64,000 nt of DNA from an uncultured Oscillospiraceae bacterium (GTDB taxonomy: Bacteria; Bacillota; Clostridia; Oscillospirales; Oscillospiraceae), in NCBI GenBank assembly GCA_934660965.1, contig CAKUIM010000007.1:1-64000 (forward strand), written 5' to 3'. Shown piece by piece: positions 17,212 to 25,914 of this stretch (the stretch's first letter is position 1; each line of letters starts with the position of its first letter). Below the pieces are notes generated by a model that worked only from the letters and a program-made list of their open reading frames with translations, ran no database searches and had not been told where the DNA came from. The position numbers and the translations under genes were made by a program.

Positions 17212-17466
17212 TTAGCCGGCCTCCTCCCGCTCCCGGCGCTCCAGCTCCTTGAAGCGCCGCACAAAGTAGGAGTACCGGCTTTGCAGGGCGTTGATCTCGT
17301 ACACGCAGGAATCCACCAGGTCCGGGTCGCTGTGCTGGTTAAAGAGGGCGTAGGCCTGGTTGATCTGCACCCTGGTCTGGGCCATGACCTCCATAAGCTG
17401 TGCCCGTTCCTCCTGCTGCGCCCGGCGCTCCTCGCTCCGTCTCCGGGCCCTGACCGCTTCTGCCAT
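17212..17466 (-). CDS. yaaL: DUF2508 (YaaL) family protein
   Basis: Cytoplasmic protein of 84 residues. The first 35 residues are strongly charged and helical; the conserved DUF2508 core is AYALFNQHSDPDLVDSCVYE followed by INALQSRYSYFVRRFKE. Function is not established; its position before bofA is conserved in sporulating Firmicutes. I chose the ATG at 17466, eleven bases after AAAGGA, over an in-frame GTG at 17475 that is too close to that site. Confidence 0.85.
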   Translation of the reverse strand: MAEAVRARRRSEERRAQQEERAQLMEVMAQTRVQINQAYALFNQHSDPDLVDSCVYEINALQSRYSYFVRRFKELERREREEAG

Positions 17467-17487
17467 ATTGTCCACCGTCCTTTCGCC

Positions 17488-17512
17488 CAGTGCCCGGTCT
17501 GCCCGGGCACTG
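17488..17512. other. hairpin upstream of yaaL
   Basis: CAGTGCCCGG (17488-17497) pairs with CCGGGCACTG (17503-17512). There is no U-run on either strand. It lies between the yaaL start and the end of the fusion gene and could be a leader hairpin or a weak barrier between the two. Confidence 0.4.
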
Positions 17513-17580
17513 CTACTCTATGACAAGTCTGGACAAATATGCCTCCGGCTATACCCGCCGCCCGTCGCCGCCGGAAAAAC

Positions 17581-19431
17581 TCAAAGCTCGACCCATTCCT
17601 CCAGCCGCACGCACTCCGGCGCGGTATACGCCGCGCTGTCCTTCCCGATATCCGTCACCCCCGGCCCGGCGTTGGGAAAAAAGTGGGAGTAGACAAGGTC
17701 GCCGGTAAAGGCCGCCGCCAGTACGATGCACGCCGCCATCACCGGCCGCCGCGGCAGCTTTTGCACCAGGGTGTCGATCAGCGGTGCCGCCGCGTACACA
17801 ATGGCCAGCGCCCCCACGCCGAACACCAGCAGTCCCTCGGCGCAGATGCGCCCGTTGAGGTTGAGGAAATAGCCGCTGTAGTCCCACCAGCGCGCCCCGC
17901 CGTGGGTGGCCTCCAGCACCACGGAGGTCAGGTACTCCACCGTGCCGCACAGCACCACCGCCGCGCCGAACTCCGCCGCCGGGCGGCTGCGCAGCCGGTA
18001 GAGCAGCACCAGGATCATCACGCCCCCCGTGCCGTAAATGGGCAGCCACGGCCCGTGGAGCACGCCGCGGTTGGCAAAGCTGCCGTTGACGATGAAGTTG
18101 AGCATAACCTCCCAAAGCCAGCCAAAGCCGGCAAAGGCAAAGAAAAGCACGATCAGCGACCAGATCGAGTAGCGCCGCATATAGTGCAGCCGCTCGATGG
18201 CCAGCCGCCGCCCCCGCTCCCAAAGGGGGCACAGCCGGGAGGGGTAGGCCTTCCCCTCCAGGCACAAAAGCTCCTGGGCGTACCGGGTCTGCTGCTCCAG
18301 GGCCTCTTCATAGGCCCGCTGGGCCTTCCCGCCGCCGATGAGCACCCCGAAATTGTCCGCCAGGAAGGAGCGCACCCCCGCCGGCCGCCCGGGCTTGACC
18401 ACCGGCTTTGTCAGGGCCGCCTCCTGATAGGTACGCCGGAGAAGGCCCGTGCTGGCCCGGCGGAAGAGATAGGTGTCGCACAAAAGCTCGCTGCCGGGCA
18501 GCTGCGCCTCCTTCGCCCGGGCGCGCAGGGCGGTATAGAACTCGCACCGGGCCGCCGCCTTGTAGGGGTTGGCGTAAAAAATACCAACAAGGCCGGCGGT
18601 GGCGGCGCTCAGCGCGCTCCAGCCCAGGAAGGACAGGTCCAGCACGAAGCACTCCCACTTGTGGCCATGCATCATGGCCTTGGAAAGGCGGATGGCCTGC
18701 CGGGGGGCGGCCGACGGATTCTCCGCCACGATGTACGGCACCGCCCAGTAGGAGTAGTGCTTGATCACGCCCCCCGCAGCGGTCAGCGACCACAGCAGGG
18801 TAAACAGAAACGTCACCAGCAGGGTAAGCGCCGCAGCGCACCATCTGCGCACCCGCAGCAAAAACCAAAAGCGCTGCATGGGCACCCGGCTGTATACCCG
18901 CCCCTCCAGGAAGAGCCGCCGGTAGATGACATTATAAATATTGATGACGAAAAACTCCAAAAAGAGGAACGCCAGTACGCTCAGGATGGTAAACACGATC
19001 TCCGCCGCGCTCCTCGAGCGGGTGACGGCGCACACCGCCGCCCACACCGCCGCCACCGGCGCCCCGGAGGACACCGCGTTTATCAGAAAGGCCAGCACGC
19101 CCCGGCTGCGGCCGAACACTCCCTCCTGCTCCGGCGCGCCCTGTCCGCCGCCGGCAGCGTCCGCACCCTGCAGGGGCCGCTCCCCCTCCTGCGCGTCCGC
19201 CCGGCTCCTGGCCCAGGCCCGCACCACCGCCGCGCCCACGTCCCAGGCCGCAATGCCGGTGTTTGTCTCGCTCTCCTCCACCCCCAGCAGCCGCGCCCGG
19301 GCTACGCTCACCGACGGGGAAAACCCCACCCCGATGAGGGCCGCCGCCAGGCACAGCGCCGCAAAAAGCCAGTAATGCCGCCGCAGGGCCCGGCGGGCGC
19401 CGGCCTTCCATTGTTTCCGTTTCTGTGCCAT
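17581..19431 (-). CDS. DUF975 / putative ABC-transporter type IV (CmpB) fusion membrane protein
   Basis: Polytopic membrane protein of 616 residues. The N-terminal part (about 1-350) resembles DUF975 proteins: helices interspersed with loops ending in NPYKAAARCEFYTALRARAKE. The C-terminal part (about 420-590) matches the CmpB/PF06541 putative ABC-transporter type IV permeases, with GWLWEVMLNFIVNGSFANRG and LEATHGGARWWDYSGYFLNLNGR. Residues 75-105 form a low-complexity insertion. The start MAQKRKQWKAGAR follows AAGGGAG. Domains that usually sit in separate proteins are joined here. No transport substrate can be named. Confidence 0.8.
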   Translation of the reverse strand: MAQKRKQWKAGARRALRRHYWLFAALCLAAALIGVGFSPSVSVARARLLGVEESETNTGIAAWDVGAAVVRAWARSRADAQEGERPLQGADAAGGGQGAPEQEGVFGRSRGVLAFLINAVSSGAPVAAVWAAVCAVTRSRSAAEIVFTILSVLAFLFLEFFVINIYNVIYRRLFLEGRVYSRVPMQRFWFLLRVRRWCAAALTLLVTFLFTLLWSLTAAGGVIKHYSYWAVPYIVAENPSAAPRQAIRLSKAMMHGHKWECFVLDLSFLGWSALSAATAGLVGIFYANPYKAAARCEFYTALRARAKEAQLPGSELLCDTYLFRRASTGLLRRTYQEAALTKPVVKPGRPAGVRSFLADNFGVLIGGGKAQRAYEEALEQQTRYAQELLCLEGKAYPSRLCPLWERGRRLAIERLHYMRRYSIWSLIVLFFAFAGFGWLWEVMLNFIVNGSFANRGVLHGPWLPIYGTGGVMILVLLYRLRSRPAAEFGAAVVLCGTVEYLTSVVLEATHGGARWWDYSGYFLNLNGRICAEGLLVFGVGALAIVYAAAPLIDTLVQKLPRRPVMAACIVLAAAFTGDLVYSHFFPNAGPGVTDIGKDSAAYTAPECVRLEEWVEL

Positions 19432-19462
19432 GCCATGGGCTCCCTTCTCTCTCTTACCGTGC

Positions 19463-19491
19463 ATTATACCAGACTTTTCCCCGCTCGTAAA
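19463..19491 (-). promoter_or_regulatory. promoter of the DUF975/CmpB gene
   Basis: Minus strand TTTACG (19491-19486), 17-base spacer, TATAAT (19468-19463), about 30 bases before the start codon. Confidence 0.6.
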
Positions 19492-19542
19492 GCCGCAGCC
19501 GCGCCGCCTGCGCGCCCCGGCGCGAAAAAACCGCCCCTTTCC

Positions 19543-19572
19543 TTGACGGCCCGGCGGGCGCTGCGCTATAAT
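19543..19572 (+). promoter_or_regulatory. promoter of the type II topoisomerase operon
   Basis: TTGACG (19543-19548), 18-base spacer, TATAAT (19567-19572), 45 bases upstream of the subunit B start. It is back to back with the promoter of the divergent membrane protein gene. Confidence 0.65.
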
Positions 19573-19617
19573 GAAATGTAAAATATAAAATGAAACTCTT
19601 ATCAAGTAGGTGCAGCC

Positions 19618-21609
19618 ATGTCCACTCCCGCCAAAAAGCAGTACGACAACCAATCCATCTCCTCCCTCAAGGGCGCGGACCGTGTCCGCCGGCGCCCCGG
19701 GGTCATCTTCGGCTCCGACGGGCTGGAGGGCTGCGAGCACGCCGTGTTCGAGATCCTCTCCAACGCCATCGACGAGGCCCGGGAGGGACACGGCCGGGAG
19801 ATCATCGTCACCCGCTACGAGGACAAGTCCATCGAGGTGGAGGACTTCGGCCGGGGCTGCCCGGTGGACTGGAACGAGGCGGAGGGCCGCTACAACTGGG
19901 AGCTTGTGTTCTGCGAGCTCTACGCCGGCGGCAAGTATAAGGACGGCGGGGACGACAACTACGAGTACTCCCTGGGCCTCAACGGCCTGGGCTCCTGCGC
20001 CACCCAGTACGCCAGCGAATACTTCGACGCCGTCATCTGCCGCGACGGCTTCAAGTACACCCTCCACTTCGAAAAGGGCGAGATCGTGGGCGAGATGAAG
20101 AAGGAGCCCGCCGACCGGAAAAAGACCGGCTCCAAATTCCACTGGAAGCCCGACCTGGACGTCTTTACCGACATCGACATTCCCCTTTCCTACTATACCG
20201 ACACCCTCAAGCGCCAGGCGGTGGTCAACGCCGGCATCACCTTCCGCCTGCGCAATCAGGTTGGCGGCAAGTTCGAAACGGAGGACTTCTGCTACCAGAA
20301 CGGCATCCAGGACTATGTCCGGGAGCTTGCCGGGGAGGACACCCTCACCCAGCCCGTTTTCTGGCAGGCCGAGCGCCGGGGCCGGGACCGGGCGGACAAG
20401 CCCGAGTACAAGGTCAAGCTGTCCGTCTCCTTCTGCTTCTCCAACCGGGTGCAGCTCATCGAGTATTACCACAACTCCTCCTGGCTCGAGCACGGCGGCT
20501 CGCCGGAAAAGGCGGTGCGCTCCGCCTTCGTCTCCGCCATCGACGCCTGGCTGCGCCAGAACAGCAAGTACCAGAAGAGCGAGAGCAAAATCACCTTCAA
20601 CGACGTGCAGGACGCCCTGGTGCTGGTTTCCAACAGCTTCTCCACCCAGACAAGCTATGAAAACCAGACCAAGAAGTCCATCACCAACAAATTCATCCAG
20701 GACGCCATGACCGACTTCCTGCGCAGCCAGCTGGAGGTCTACTTCATCGAGAACCCCCTGGACGCCGAGCGCATCGCCGGCCAGGTGCTGGTGAACAAGC
20801 GCTCCCGGGAGACGGCGGAAAAGACCCGCCTGGGCATCAAGAAAAAGCTCTCCGGCTCCCTCGACATCTCCAACCGGGTGCAGAAATTCGTGGACTGCCG
20901 CTCCAAGGACGTGGCCCGGCGGGAGCTCTACATCGTGGAGGGCGACTCCGCCCTGGGTGCCGTCAAGCTGGGGCGGGACGCGGAGTTCCAGGGCATCATG
21001 CCCATCCGGGGCAAAATTCTCAACTGCCTGAAGGCGGACTACGCCAAAATCTTCAAAAGCGAGATCATCACCGACCTATTGAAGGTCATCGGCTGCGGCG
21101 TGGAGGTGCAGCACAAGACCAACCGGGACCTCAACGCCTTCGACCTCAATAACCTGCGCTGGAGCAAGATCGTCATCTGCACCGACGGCGACGTGGACGG
21201 CTTCCAGATCCGCACCCTGGTGCTCACCATGCTCTACCGCCTCACCCCCACCCTCATCCGGGAGGGCTTTGTCTACATCGCCGAGTCCCCCCTCTACGAG
21301 ATCACCTGCAAGGAAAAGACCTGGTTCGCCTACTCCGACAAGGAGAAGGGCGACATCACCGCCCAGCTCTCCGCCGAGGGCAAGAAGTTCGACATCCAGC
21401 GCTCCAAGGGCCTTGGTGAGAACGAGCCCGACATGATGTGGCTGACCACCATGAACCCCGACACCCGCCGGCTCATCAAGGTCATGCCCGCCGACGCCCG
21501 GCGCACCGCCCAGGTGTTCGACCTGCTCCTGGGGGACGACCTCCAGGGCCGGAAAAACCACATCGCCGACAACGGCTACAAATACCTTGATATGGCGGAC
21601 ATTTCGTAA
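19618..21609 (+). CDS. divergent type II DNA topoisomerase subunit B (GyrB/ParE-like)
   Basis: ATPase and Toprim subunit of 663 residues. The GHKL domain has FEILSNAIDEAREG, where the usual DNAIDEA reads SNAIDEA but the catalytic glutamate and Mg-binding asparagine are kept, and the lid GLNGLGSCATQ. The Toprim domain (near residue 440) has VEGDSALGAVKLGRD instead of EGDSAGGSAKQGRD, and CTDGDVDGFQIRTL in place of TDADVDGAHIRT. These changes mark a clade separate from housekeeping GyrB. It is probably a clostridial topoisomerase IV-like second enzyme with the A subunit at 21999. Confidence 0.85.
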   Translation: MSTPAKKQYDNQSISSLKGADRVRRRPGVIFGSDGLEGCEHAVFEILSNAIDEAREGHGREIIVTRYEDKSIEVEDFGRGCPVDWNEAEGRYNWELVFCELYAGGKYKDGGDDNYEYSLGLNGLGSCATQYASEYFDAVICRDGFKYTLHFEKGEIVGEMKKEPADRKKTGSKFHWKPDLDVFTDIDIPLSYYTDTLKRQAVVNAGITFRLRNQVGGKFETEDFCYQNGIQDYVRELAGEDTLTQPVFWQAERRGRDRADKPEYKVKLSVSFCFSNRVQLIEYYHNSSWLEHGGSPEKAVRSAFVSAIDAWLRQNSKYQKSESKITFNDVQDALVLVSNSFSTQTSYENQTKKSITNKFIQDAMTDFLRSQLEVYFIENPLDAERIAGQVLVNKRSRETAEKTRLGIKKKLSGSLDISNRVQKFVDCRSKDVARRELYIVEGDSALGAVKLGRDAEFQGIMPIRGKILNCLKADYAKIFKSEIITDLLKVIGCGVEVQHKTNRDLNAFDLNNLRWSKIVICTDGDVDGFQIRTLVLTMLYRLTPTLIREGFVYIAESPLYEITCKEKTWFAYSDKEKGDITAQLSAEGKKFDIQRSKGLGENEPDMMWLTTMNPDTRRLIKVMPADARRTAQVFDLLLGDDLQGRKNHIADNGYKYLDMADIS

Positions 21610-21645
21610 TATCCCGCCGAAATATTACAAAAAGGAGTGTCATTT

Positions 21646-21933
21646 ATGAAAAACGTCATCCTCCACGTCACCTATGTCTGCAAGCCCGGCATGGCCGAAC
21701 CCTTTGTCCGCGCCCTCAAGGAGCAGGGCCTGCAGGATGCCGTCCGGGCAGAGGACGGCTGCATGCAGTACGACTACCACATCTCCTGCGAGGTGCCCGA
21801 TACGGTGGTGCTGTTGGAAATGTGGCGGGATATGGACGCCCTCAAGGTCCACAGCGGCCAGCCCCACATGAAGGACATCCTCAAGCTCAAGCAGGAGTAC
21901 ACCACCGATACCCGCATCCTCCGCTTCGACTAA
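21646..21933 (+). CDS. antibiotic biosynthesis monooxygenase (ABM) domain protein
   Basis: Small protein of 95 residues with the ferredoxin-like ABM fold seen in YgiN-type quinol monooxygenases. Visible features are KNVILHVTYVCKPGMAEPFV, EDGCMQYDYHISCEVPDTVV, LLEMWRDMDALKVH and the terminal QPHMKDIL. The ATG at 21646 is eight bases from AAAGGAG; an in-frame GTG at 21637 overlaps that site and is rejected. It lies 36 bases after subunit B and 65 before subunit A, so it is embedded in the topoisomerase operon. Its activity and reason for being here are unknown. Confidence 0.8.
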   Translation: MKNVILHVTYVCKPGMAEPFVRALKEQGLQDAVRAEDGCMQYDYHISCEVPDTVVLLEMWRDMDALKVHSGQPHMKDILKLKQEYTTDTRILRFD

Positions 21934-21998
21934 GCCTCCCTGCGCCCACACAAAGCGCGCCCCGCCTGCCCGGGCGCGCAGAAAAGGACTGATCCCAT

Positions 21999-24245
21999 TT
22001 GGCAAAGAAGAAGGCCCCCGACCAGGGCGGCGCCAAGCACCTCAATAACCCCAACGTCATGGGCCTGCGCTCCCAGGTGCTCGAGCAGCCCATCATTGAT
22101 ACGCTGGAGCTCAACTATATGCCCTACGCCATGAGCGTCATTGTCTCCCGGGCCATCCCGGAGATCGACGGCTTCAAGCCCAGCCACCGCAAGCTGCTCT
22201 ACACCATGTATCAGATGCGCCTGCTGGGCGGTGGGCGCACCAAAAGCGCCAACGTAGTGGGCCAGACCATGAAGCTCAACCCCCATGGCGACGCCGCCAT
22301 TTACGACACCCTCGTGCGGCTCTCCCGGGGCTACGGCGCCCTGCTCCACCCCCTGGTGGACTCCAAGGGCAACTTCGGCAAGGTCTACTCCCGGGACATG
22401 GCCTGGGCCGCCAGCCGGTATACCGAGGTGCGGCTGGACGGCGTGTGCCAGGAGCTCTTCCGCGACATCGACGAGGACGCGGTGGACTTCGTCCCCAACT
22501 ATGACGGCAAGCTCACCGAGCCCACCCTTCTGCCCACCACCTTCCCCAACGTCCTGGTGTGCGCAAACCAGGGCATCGCCGTGGGCATGGCCTCCAACCT
22601 GTGCGGCTTCAACCTGGGCGAGGTGTGCGACGCCGCCGCGGCCTACCTGCGCGACCCCAATACCGACCTGCTCGCCATCCTCAAGGCCCCCGACTTCTCC
22701 ACCGGCGGCCAGCTGCTCTACGACGGCGCCGCCATGGCCGACATCTACCGCACCGGCCGGGGCCCCGTCAGGCTCCGGGCCCGCTGGCGCTATGTCAAAG
22801 AGGAAAATCTCATCGAGATTTATGAAATCCCCTACTCCACCACCGTGGAGGCCATTCTCGACAAGGTGGCCGAGCTTGTCAAGGCCGGCAAGCTCCGGGA
22901 GATTGCCGACATGCGCGACGAGACCGACCTTGACGGCCTCAAGCTCACCATCGACCTCAAGCGGGGCACCGACCCGGACAAGCTCATGGCCCGCCTGTTC
23001 AAGGCCACCCCTTTGCAGGACACCTTCTCGTGCAACTTCAACATCCTCATCGCCGGCATGCCCCGGGTGATGGGCGTGGGGGAGATTCTCGACGAGTGGA
23101 CCGCCTGGCGGATGGACTGCGTGCGCCGGCGCACCTACCACGTGTGCAAAAAGAAGGAGGACAAGCTCCACCTTCTCCGCGGCCTCAAGCGCATCCTGCT
23201 GGACATCGACAAGGCCATCCACATCATCCGCGAGACGCAGGAGGACGCCGAGGTGGTGCCCAACCTGATGATCGGCTTCGGCATCGACCAGGTTCAGGCC
23301 GAGTTCGTGGCGGACATCAAGCTGCGCAACATCAATAAAGAGTATATCCTCAGGCGCATCGACGAGGTGGACGCCCTGGAGGCCGAGATCGCCGACCTCA
23401 AGGACATCATCGGCTCTCCGGCGCGCATCAGGGCCATCATCATCGCAGAGCTGGAGAACGTCAAGAAAAAATACGCCGTCCCCCGCCGCACCGAGATCGT
23501 CTACGAACACCAGCTGGAGGCCGAACCCGCCCCCGAGGAGGAGACCCCCGACTACCCTGTGAACGTATTCATTTCCAAGGAGGGCTACTTCAAGAAGATC
23601 ACCCCCCAGTCCCTGCGTATGAGCGGCGAGCAGAAGTATAAGGACGGCGACGGCCCCTTCCTCCAGTGGGAGGGGAGCAACCGGGACGAGCTGCTGGTCT
23701 TTACCGACCGCCAGCAGTGCTATAAGACCCGCCTTTCCGACTTTGACGACGCCAAGGCAAGCGTCCTGGGCGACTACCTGCCCACCAAGCTTGGCATGGA
23801 CGCGGATGAGCGCTTTGTCTGGGCCTGCTGCCCCGGCGACTACTCCGCCCACCTGCTCTTCGTCTTTGAAAACGGCAAGGCCGCCCGGGTGGAGCTCTCC
23901 GCCTACCAGACCCAGACCCGCCGGAAAAAGCTCACCGGCGCGTACTCGGATAAGTCCCCCCTTGCCGCCGCCATGCTCCTTCCCGAGGATGCCGAGCTTG
24001 CCGTGTGCTCCACCGAGGGGCGCTGCGTGGTGTTCCACACCGCCTCCCTCAACCCCAAAACCACCCGCTCCACCCAGGGCGTGGCCGTGATGACCCTCAA
24101 GCCCAAGTATAAGGTGGACTGGGTCCGGCCCCTGGCCGACACCGCCATCGTCAACGCCGGGCGCTACCGCGCCCGCTCCCTGCCCATCGCCGGCGCCCTT
24201 CTCAAGGAAGAGGACCGGGGTGAGACTCAAATGAGCCTGCTGTAA
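21999..24245 (+). CDS. divergent type II DNA topoisomerase subunit A (GyrA/ParC-like)
   Basis: DNA breakage-reunion subunit of 748 residues, shorter than most GyrA. The active-site tyrosine is Y141 in AASRYTEVRLD; the winged-helix region reads MSVIVSRAIPEIDGFKPSHR with an extra residue relative to ALPDVRDGLKP. The coiled-coil tower spans about 370-490 and a reduced C-terminal wrapping domain follows (about 520-740). The start is a TTG at 21999, about ten bases after AAAAGGA, since no ATG or GTG fits. Paired with the subunit B at 19618. Confidence 0.87.
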   Translation: MAKKKAPDQGGAKHLNNPNVMGLRSQVLEQPIIDTLELNYMPYAMSVIVSRAIPEIDGFKPSHRKLLYTMYQMRLLGGGRTKSANVVGQTMKLNPHGDAAIYDTLVRLSRGYGALLHPLVDSKGNFGKVYSRDMAWAASRYTEVRLDGVCQELFRDIDEDAVDFVPNYDGKLTEPTLLPTTFPNVLVCANQGIAVGMASNLCGFNLGEVCDAAAAYLRDPNTDLLAILKAPDFSTGGQLLYDGAAMADIYRTGRGPVRLRARWRYVKEENLIEIYEIPYSTTVEAILDKVAELVKAGKLREIADMRDETDLDGLKLTIDLKRGTDPDKLMARLFKATPLQDTFSCNFNILIAGMPRVMGVGEILDEWTAWRMDCVRRRTYHVCKKKEDKLHLLRGLKRILLDIDKAIHIIRETQEDAEVVPNLMIGFGIDQVQAEFVADIKLRNINKEYILRRIDEVDALEAEIADLKDIIGSPARIRAIIIAELENVKKKYAVPRRTEIVYEHQLEAEPAPEEETPDYPVNVFISKEGYFKKITPQSLRMSGEQKYKDGDGPFLQWEGSNRDELLVFTDRQQCYKTRLSDFDDAKASVLGDYLPTKLGMDADERFVWACCPGDYSAHLLFVFENGKAARVELSAYQTQTRRKKLTGAYSDKSPLAAAMLLPEDAELAVCSTEGRCVVFHTASLNPKTTRSTQGVAVMTLKPKYKVDWVRPLADTAIVNAGRYRARSLPIAGALLKEEDRGETQMSLL

Positions 24246-24291
24246 GCGCCCGCGTCCCGGGCGCGCAGGCCGCCGGAACTGGAGGGCCCCC

Positions 24292-25170
24292 ATGAAAAAG
24301 CTTCCCGAGCTCATCCGCAGGGCGTGGAAACCCGCCCTGCTCATCACCCTGGCCTCCCTGGTATATGCCCTGTCCTTCGTCTGGTGCTTCGACCCCACCG
24401 GCATCGCCTTCGGCGGCATCACCGGCATTGCCCAGATCATCAACAAGCTGCTGCCCGCCGTCCCGGTGGGCGTGACGGTGATCGTGCTGAACATCCCGCT
24501 GTTCCTGCTGGGCTGGCGGCTCATCGGCGGAAAGCTGCTGGTGTCCTCCCTGTACGCCATGGCGGTGTCCTCCCTGTTTATCGACCTGCTCTCCTCCCTG
24601 CGCGCCTGGGAGCCCATGGACCCGCTGCTCTCGTGCATCTTCGGCGGGCTGCTGCTGGGCGGCTCGCTGGGGGTCATCTTTCTCCAGGGCGCCACCACCG
24701 GCGGCACCGACCTGGCCGCCCGGCTTCTGAAGCTGCGCCTTGCGTGGCTTCCCATGGGCAAGCTCCTTCTTGCCATCGACCTTGGGGTCATCATCCTGGT
24801 GGCCCTCTTCTTCCGCAACCTCAACACCGCCCTCTACGGCTTCATCGCCCTTTATATCTCCACCCTTGCCATGGACGGCATCCTCTACGGCCTTGACACC
24901 GCCAAGGTAGCCTACATCATCAGCGACCGCAACGATGAGATCTGCTCCGCCATCGTCCACGACCTGGACCGGGGCGTCACCATCCTCCAGGGCCGGGGCG
25001 CCTACACCGGCGCGGACAAAAAGGTGCTCATGTGCGCCTTCAAGCAGCGGGAGATCGCCGCCATCAAGGCCGCCGTCAAGGGCATCGACCCCGACGCCTT
25101 CCTCATCGTGTGCAACGCCCACGAGGTTCTGGGCGACGGCTTCCGGCAGTACAGCAAAAACAGCCTGTAG
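24292..25170 (+). CDS. YitT family membrane protein (DUF161 + DUF2179)
   Basis: Protein of 292 residues. Five or six hydrophobic segments occupy residues 12-205, including the family motifs FDPTGIAFGGITGIAQI and FLQGATTGGTDLAARLL, followed by a cytoplasmic DUF2179 domain (about 215-285) with RGVTILQGRGAYTGADKKVL. YitT proteins are widespread in Firmicutes; their transport or regulatory role is unproven. GGAGGG precedes the ATG. It follows the topoisomerase gene by 46 bases and may be read from the same message. Confidence 0.92.
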   Translation: MKKLPELIRRAWKPALLITLASLVYALSFVWCFDPTGIAFGGITGIAQIINKLLPAVPVGVTVIVLNIPLFLLGWRLIGGKLLVSSLYAMAVSSLFIDLLSSLRAWEPMDPLLSCIFGGLLLGGSLGVIFLQGATTGGTDLAARLLKLRLAWLPMGKLLLAIDLGVIILVALFFRNLNTALYGFIALYISTLAMDGILYGLDTAKVAYIISDRNDEICSAIVHDLDRGVTILQGRGAYTGADKKVLMCAFKQREIAAIKAAVKGIDPDAFLIVCNAHEVLGDGFRQYSKNSL

Positions 25171-25282
25171 CGGGCTGCCCTGACAAAAGGCCGGCGGCGC
25201 AGCTTCCGCGGGGGGAGTGGAGCGCACGGACAGGCCGCGGCTGTGAAACAACGCACAGAATATTTTTGCAGGAGGGATCACT

Positions 25283-25882
25283 ATGGCTAACATCGAGCTG
25301 CTCCGCAAAAACCTGGAAGCCGAGGGCTTCCAGACCTCGTACTTTGCCACAGCGGAGGAATGCTGCGCCTATCTGGACGGGGCGCTGGACGGCCGCACCA
25401 TCGGCTTCGGCGGCTCCCTGACCGTCCGGGACATGGGCCTTTTCGAGCGTCTTTCCTCCCACAACGAATGCATCTGGCACTGGGACAAGACGCGCAGCGT
25501 CGTCCCCAAGGATGCCGTCGGCACCCAAATCTACATCTGCTCCCTCAACGGTGTGGCCGAGACCGGGGAGCTGGTCAACATCGACGGCGGCGGCAACCGG
25601 CTGGCCGCCGGCCTGTTCGGCCACGAGAAGGTGTATTTCATCATCGGCGTGAACAAGATCGCCCCGGACCTCAACAGGGCCATCTGGCGGGCCCGGAACA
25701 TCGCCGGCCCGAAAAACGCCCAGCGGCTGAAGAGAAAGACTCCCTGCGCCGTCCGTGCCGACCGCTGCTACGACTGCAAAAGCCCGGAGCGCATCTGCGC
25801 CGCCATGACCATTTACTGGCGCAGGCCCTCCCGCACCCCCGAGATGGAGATCGTCATCGTGAATCAGGAGCTGGGCTTCTGA
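25283..25882 (+). CDS. LUD-domain protein (LutC/DUF162 family)
   Basis: Protein of 199 residues with the LUD fold of lactate-utilisation proteins: LLRKNLEAEGFQTSYFATAE, the nucleotide/phosphate-type loop TIGFGGSLTVRDMG, GTQIYICSLNGVAETGELVN, IDGGGNRLAAG, and a cysteine-bearing segment CYDCKSPERIC. The LutA and LutB partners are not in this window, so lactate oxidation is not implied. Stand-alone LUD proteins of this type are common in Clostridia and have no assigned reaction. Ribosome binding site AGGAGGG. Confidence 0.85.
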   Translation: MANIELLRKNLEAEGFQTSYFATAEECCAYLDGALDGRTIGFGGSLTVRDMGLFERLSSHNECIWHWDKTRSVVPKDAVGTQIYICSLNGVAETGELVNIDGGGNRLAAGLFGHEKVYFIIGVNKIAPDLNRAIWRARNIAGPKNAQRLKRKTPCAVRADRCYDCKSPERICAAMTIYWRRPSRTPEMEIVIVNQELGF

Positions 25883-25914
25883 CCCTGTTCAATCCCGAAA
25901 GGAGGCCCTTCGGA

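Noticed and set aside
19432..20493. In-frame upstream extension of the DUF975/CmpB gene
   Set aside because: It runs antisense through the topoisomerase gene and both promoters; the ATG at 19431 has a ribosome binding site and a promoter just upstream.
21930..24827. 965-codon minus-strand frame opposite topoisomerase subunit A
   Set aside because: Low-complexity, no recognisable domain, no ribosome binding site; it mirrors a well-conserved gene.
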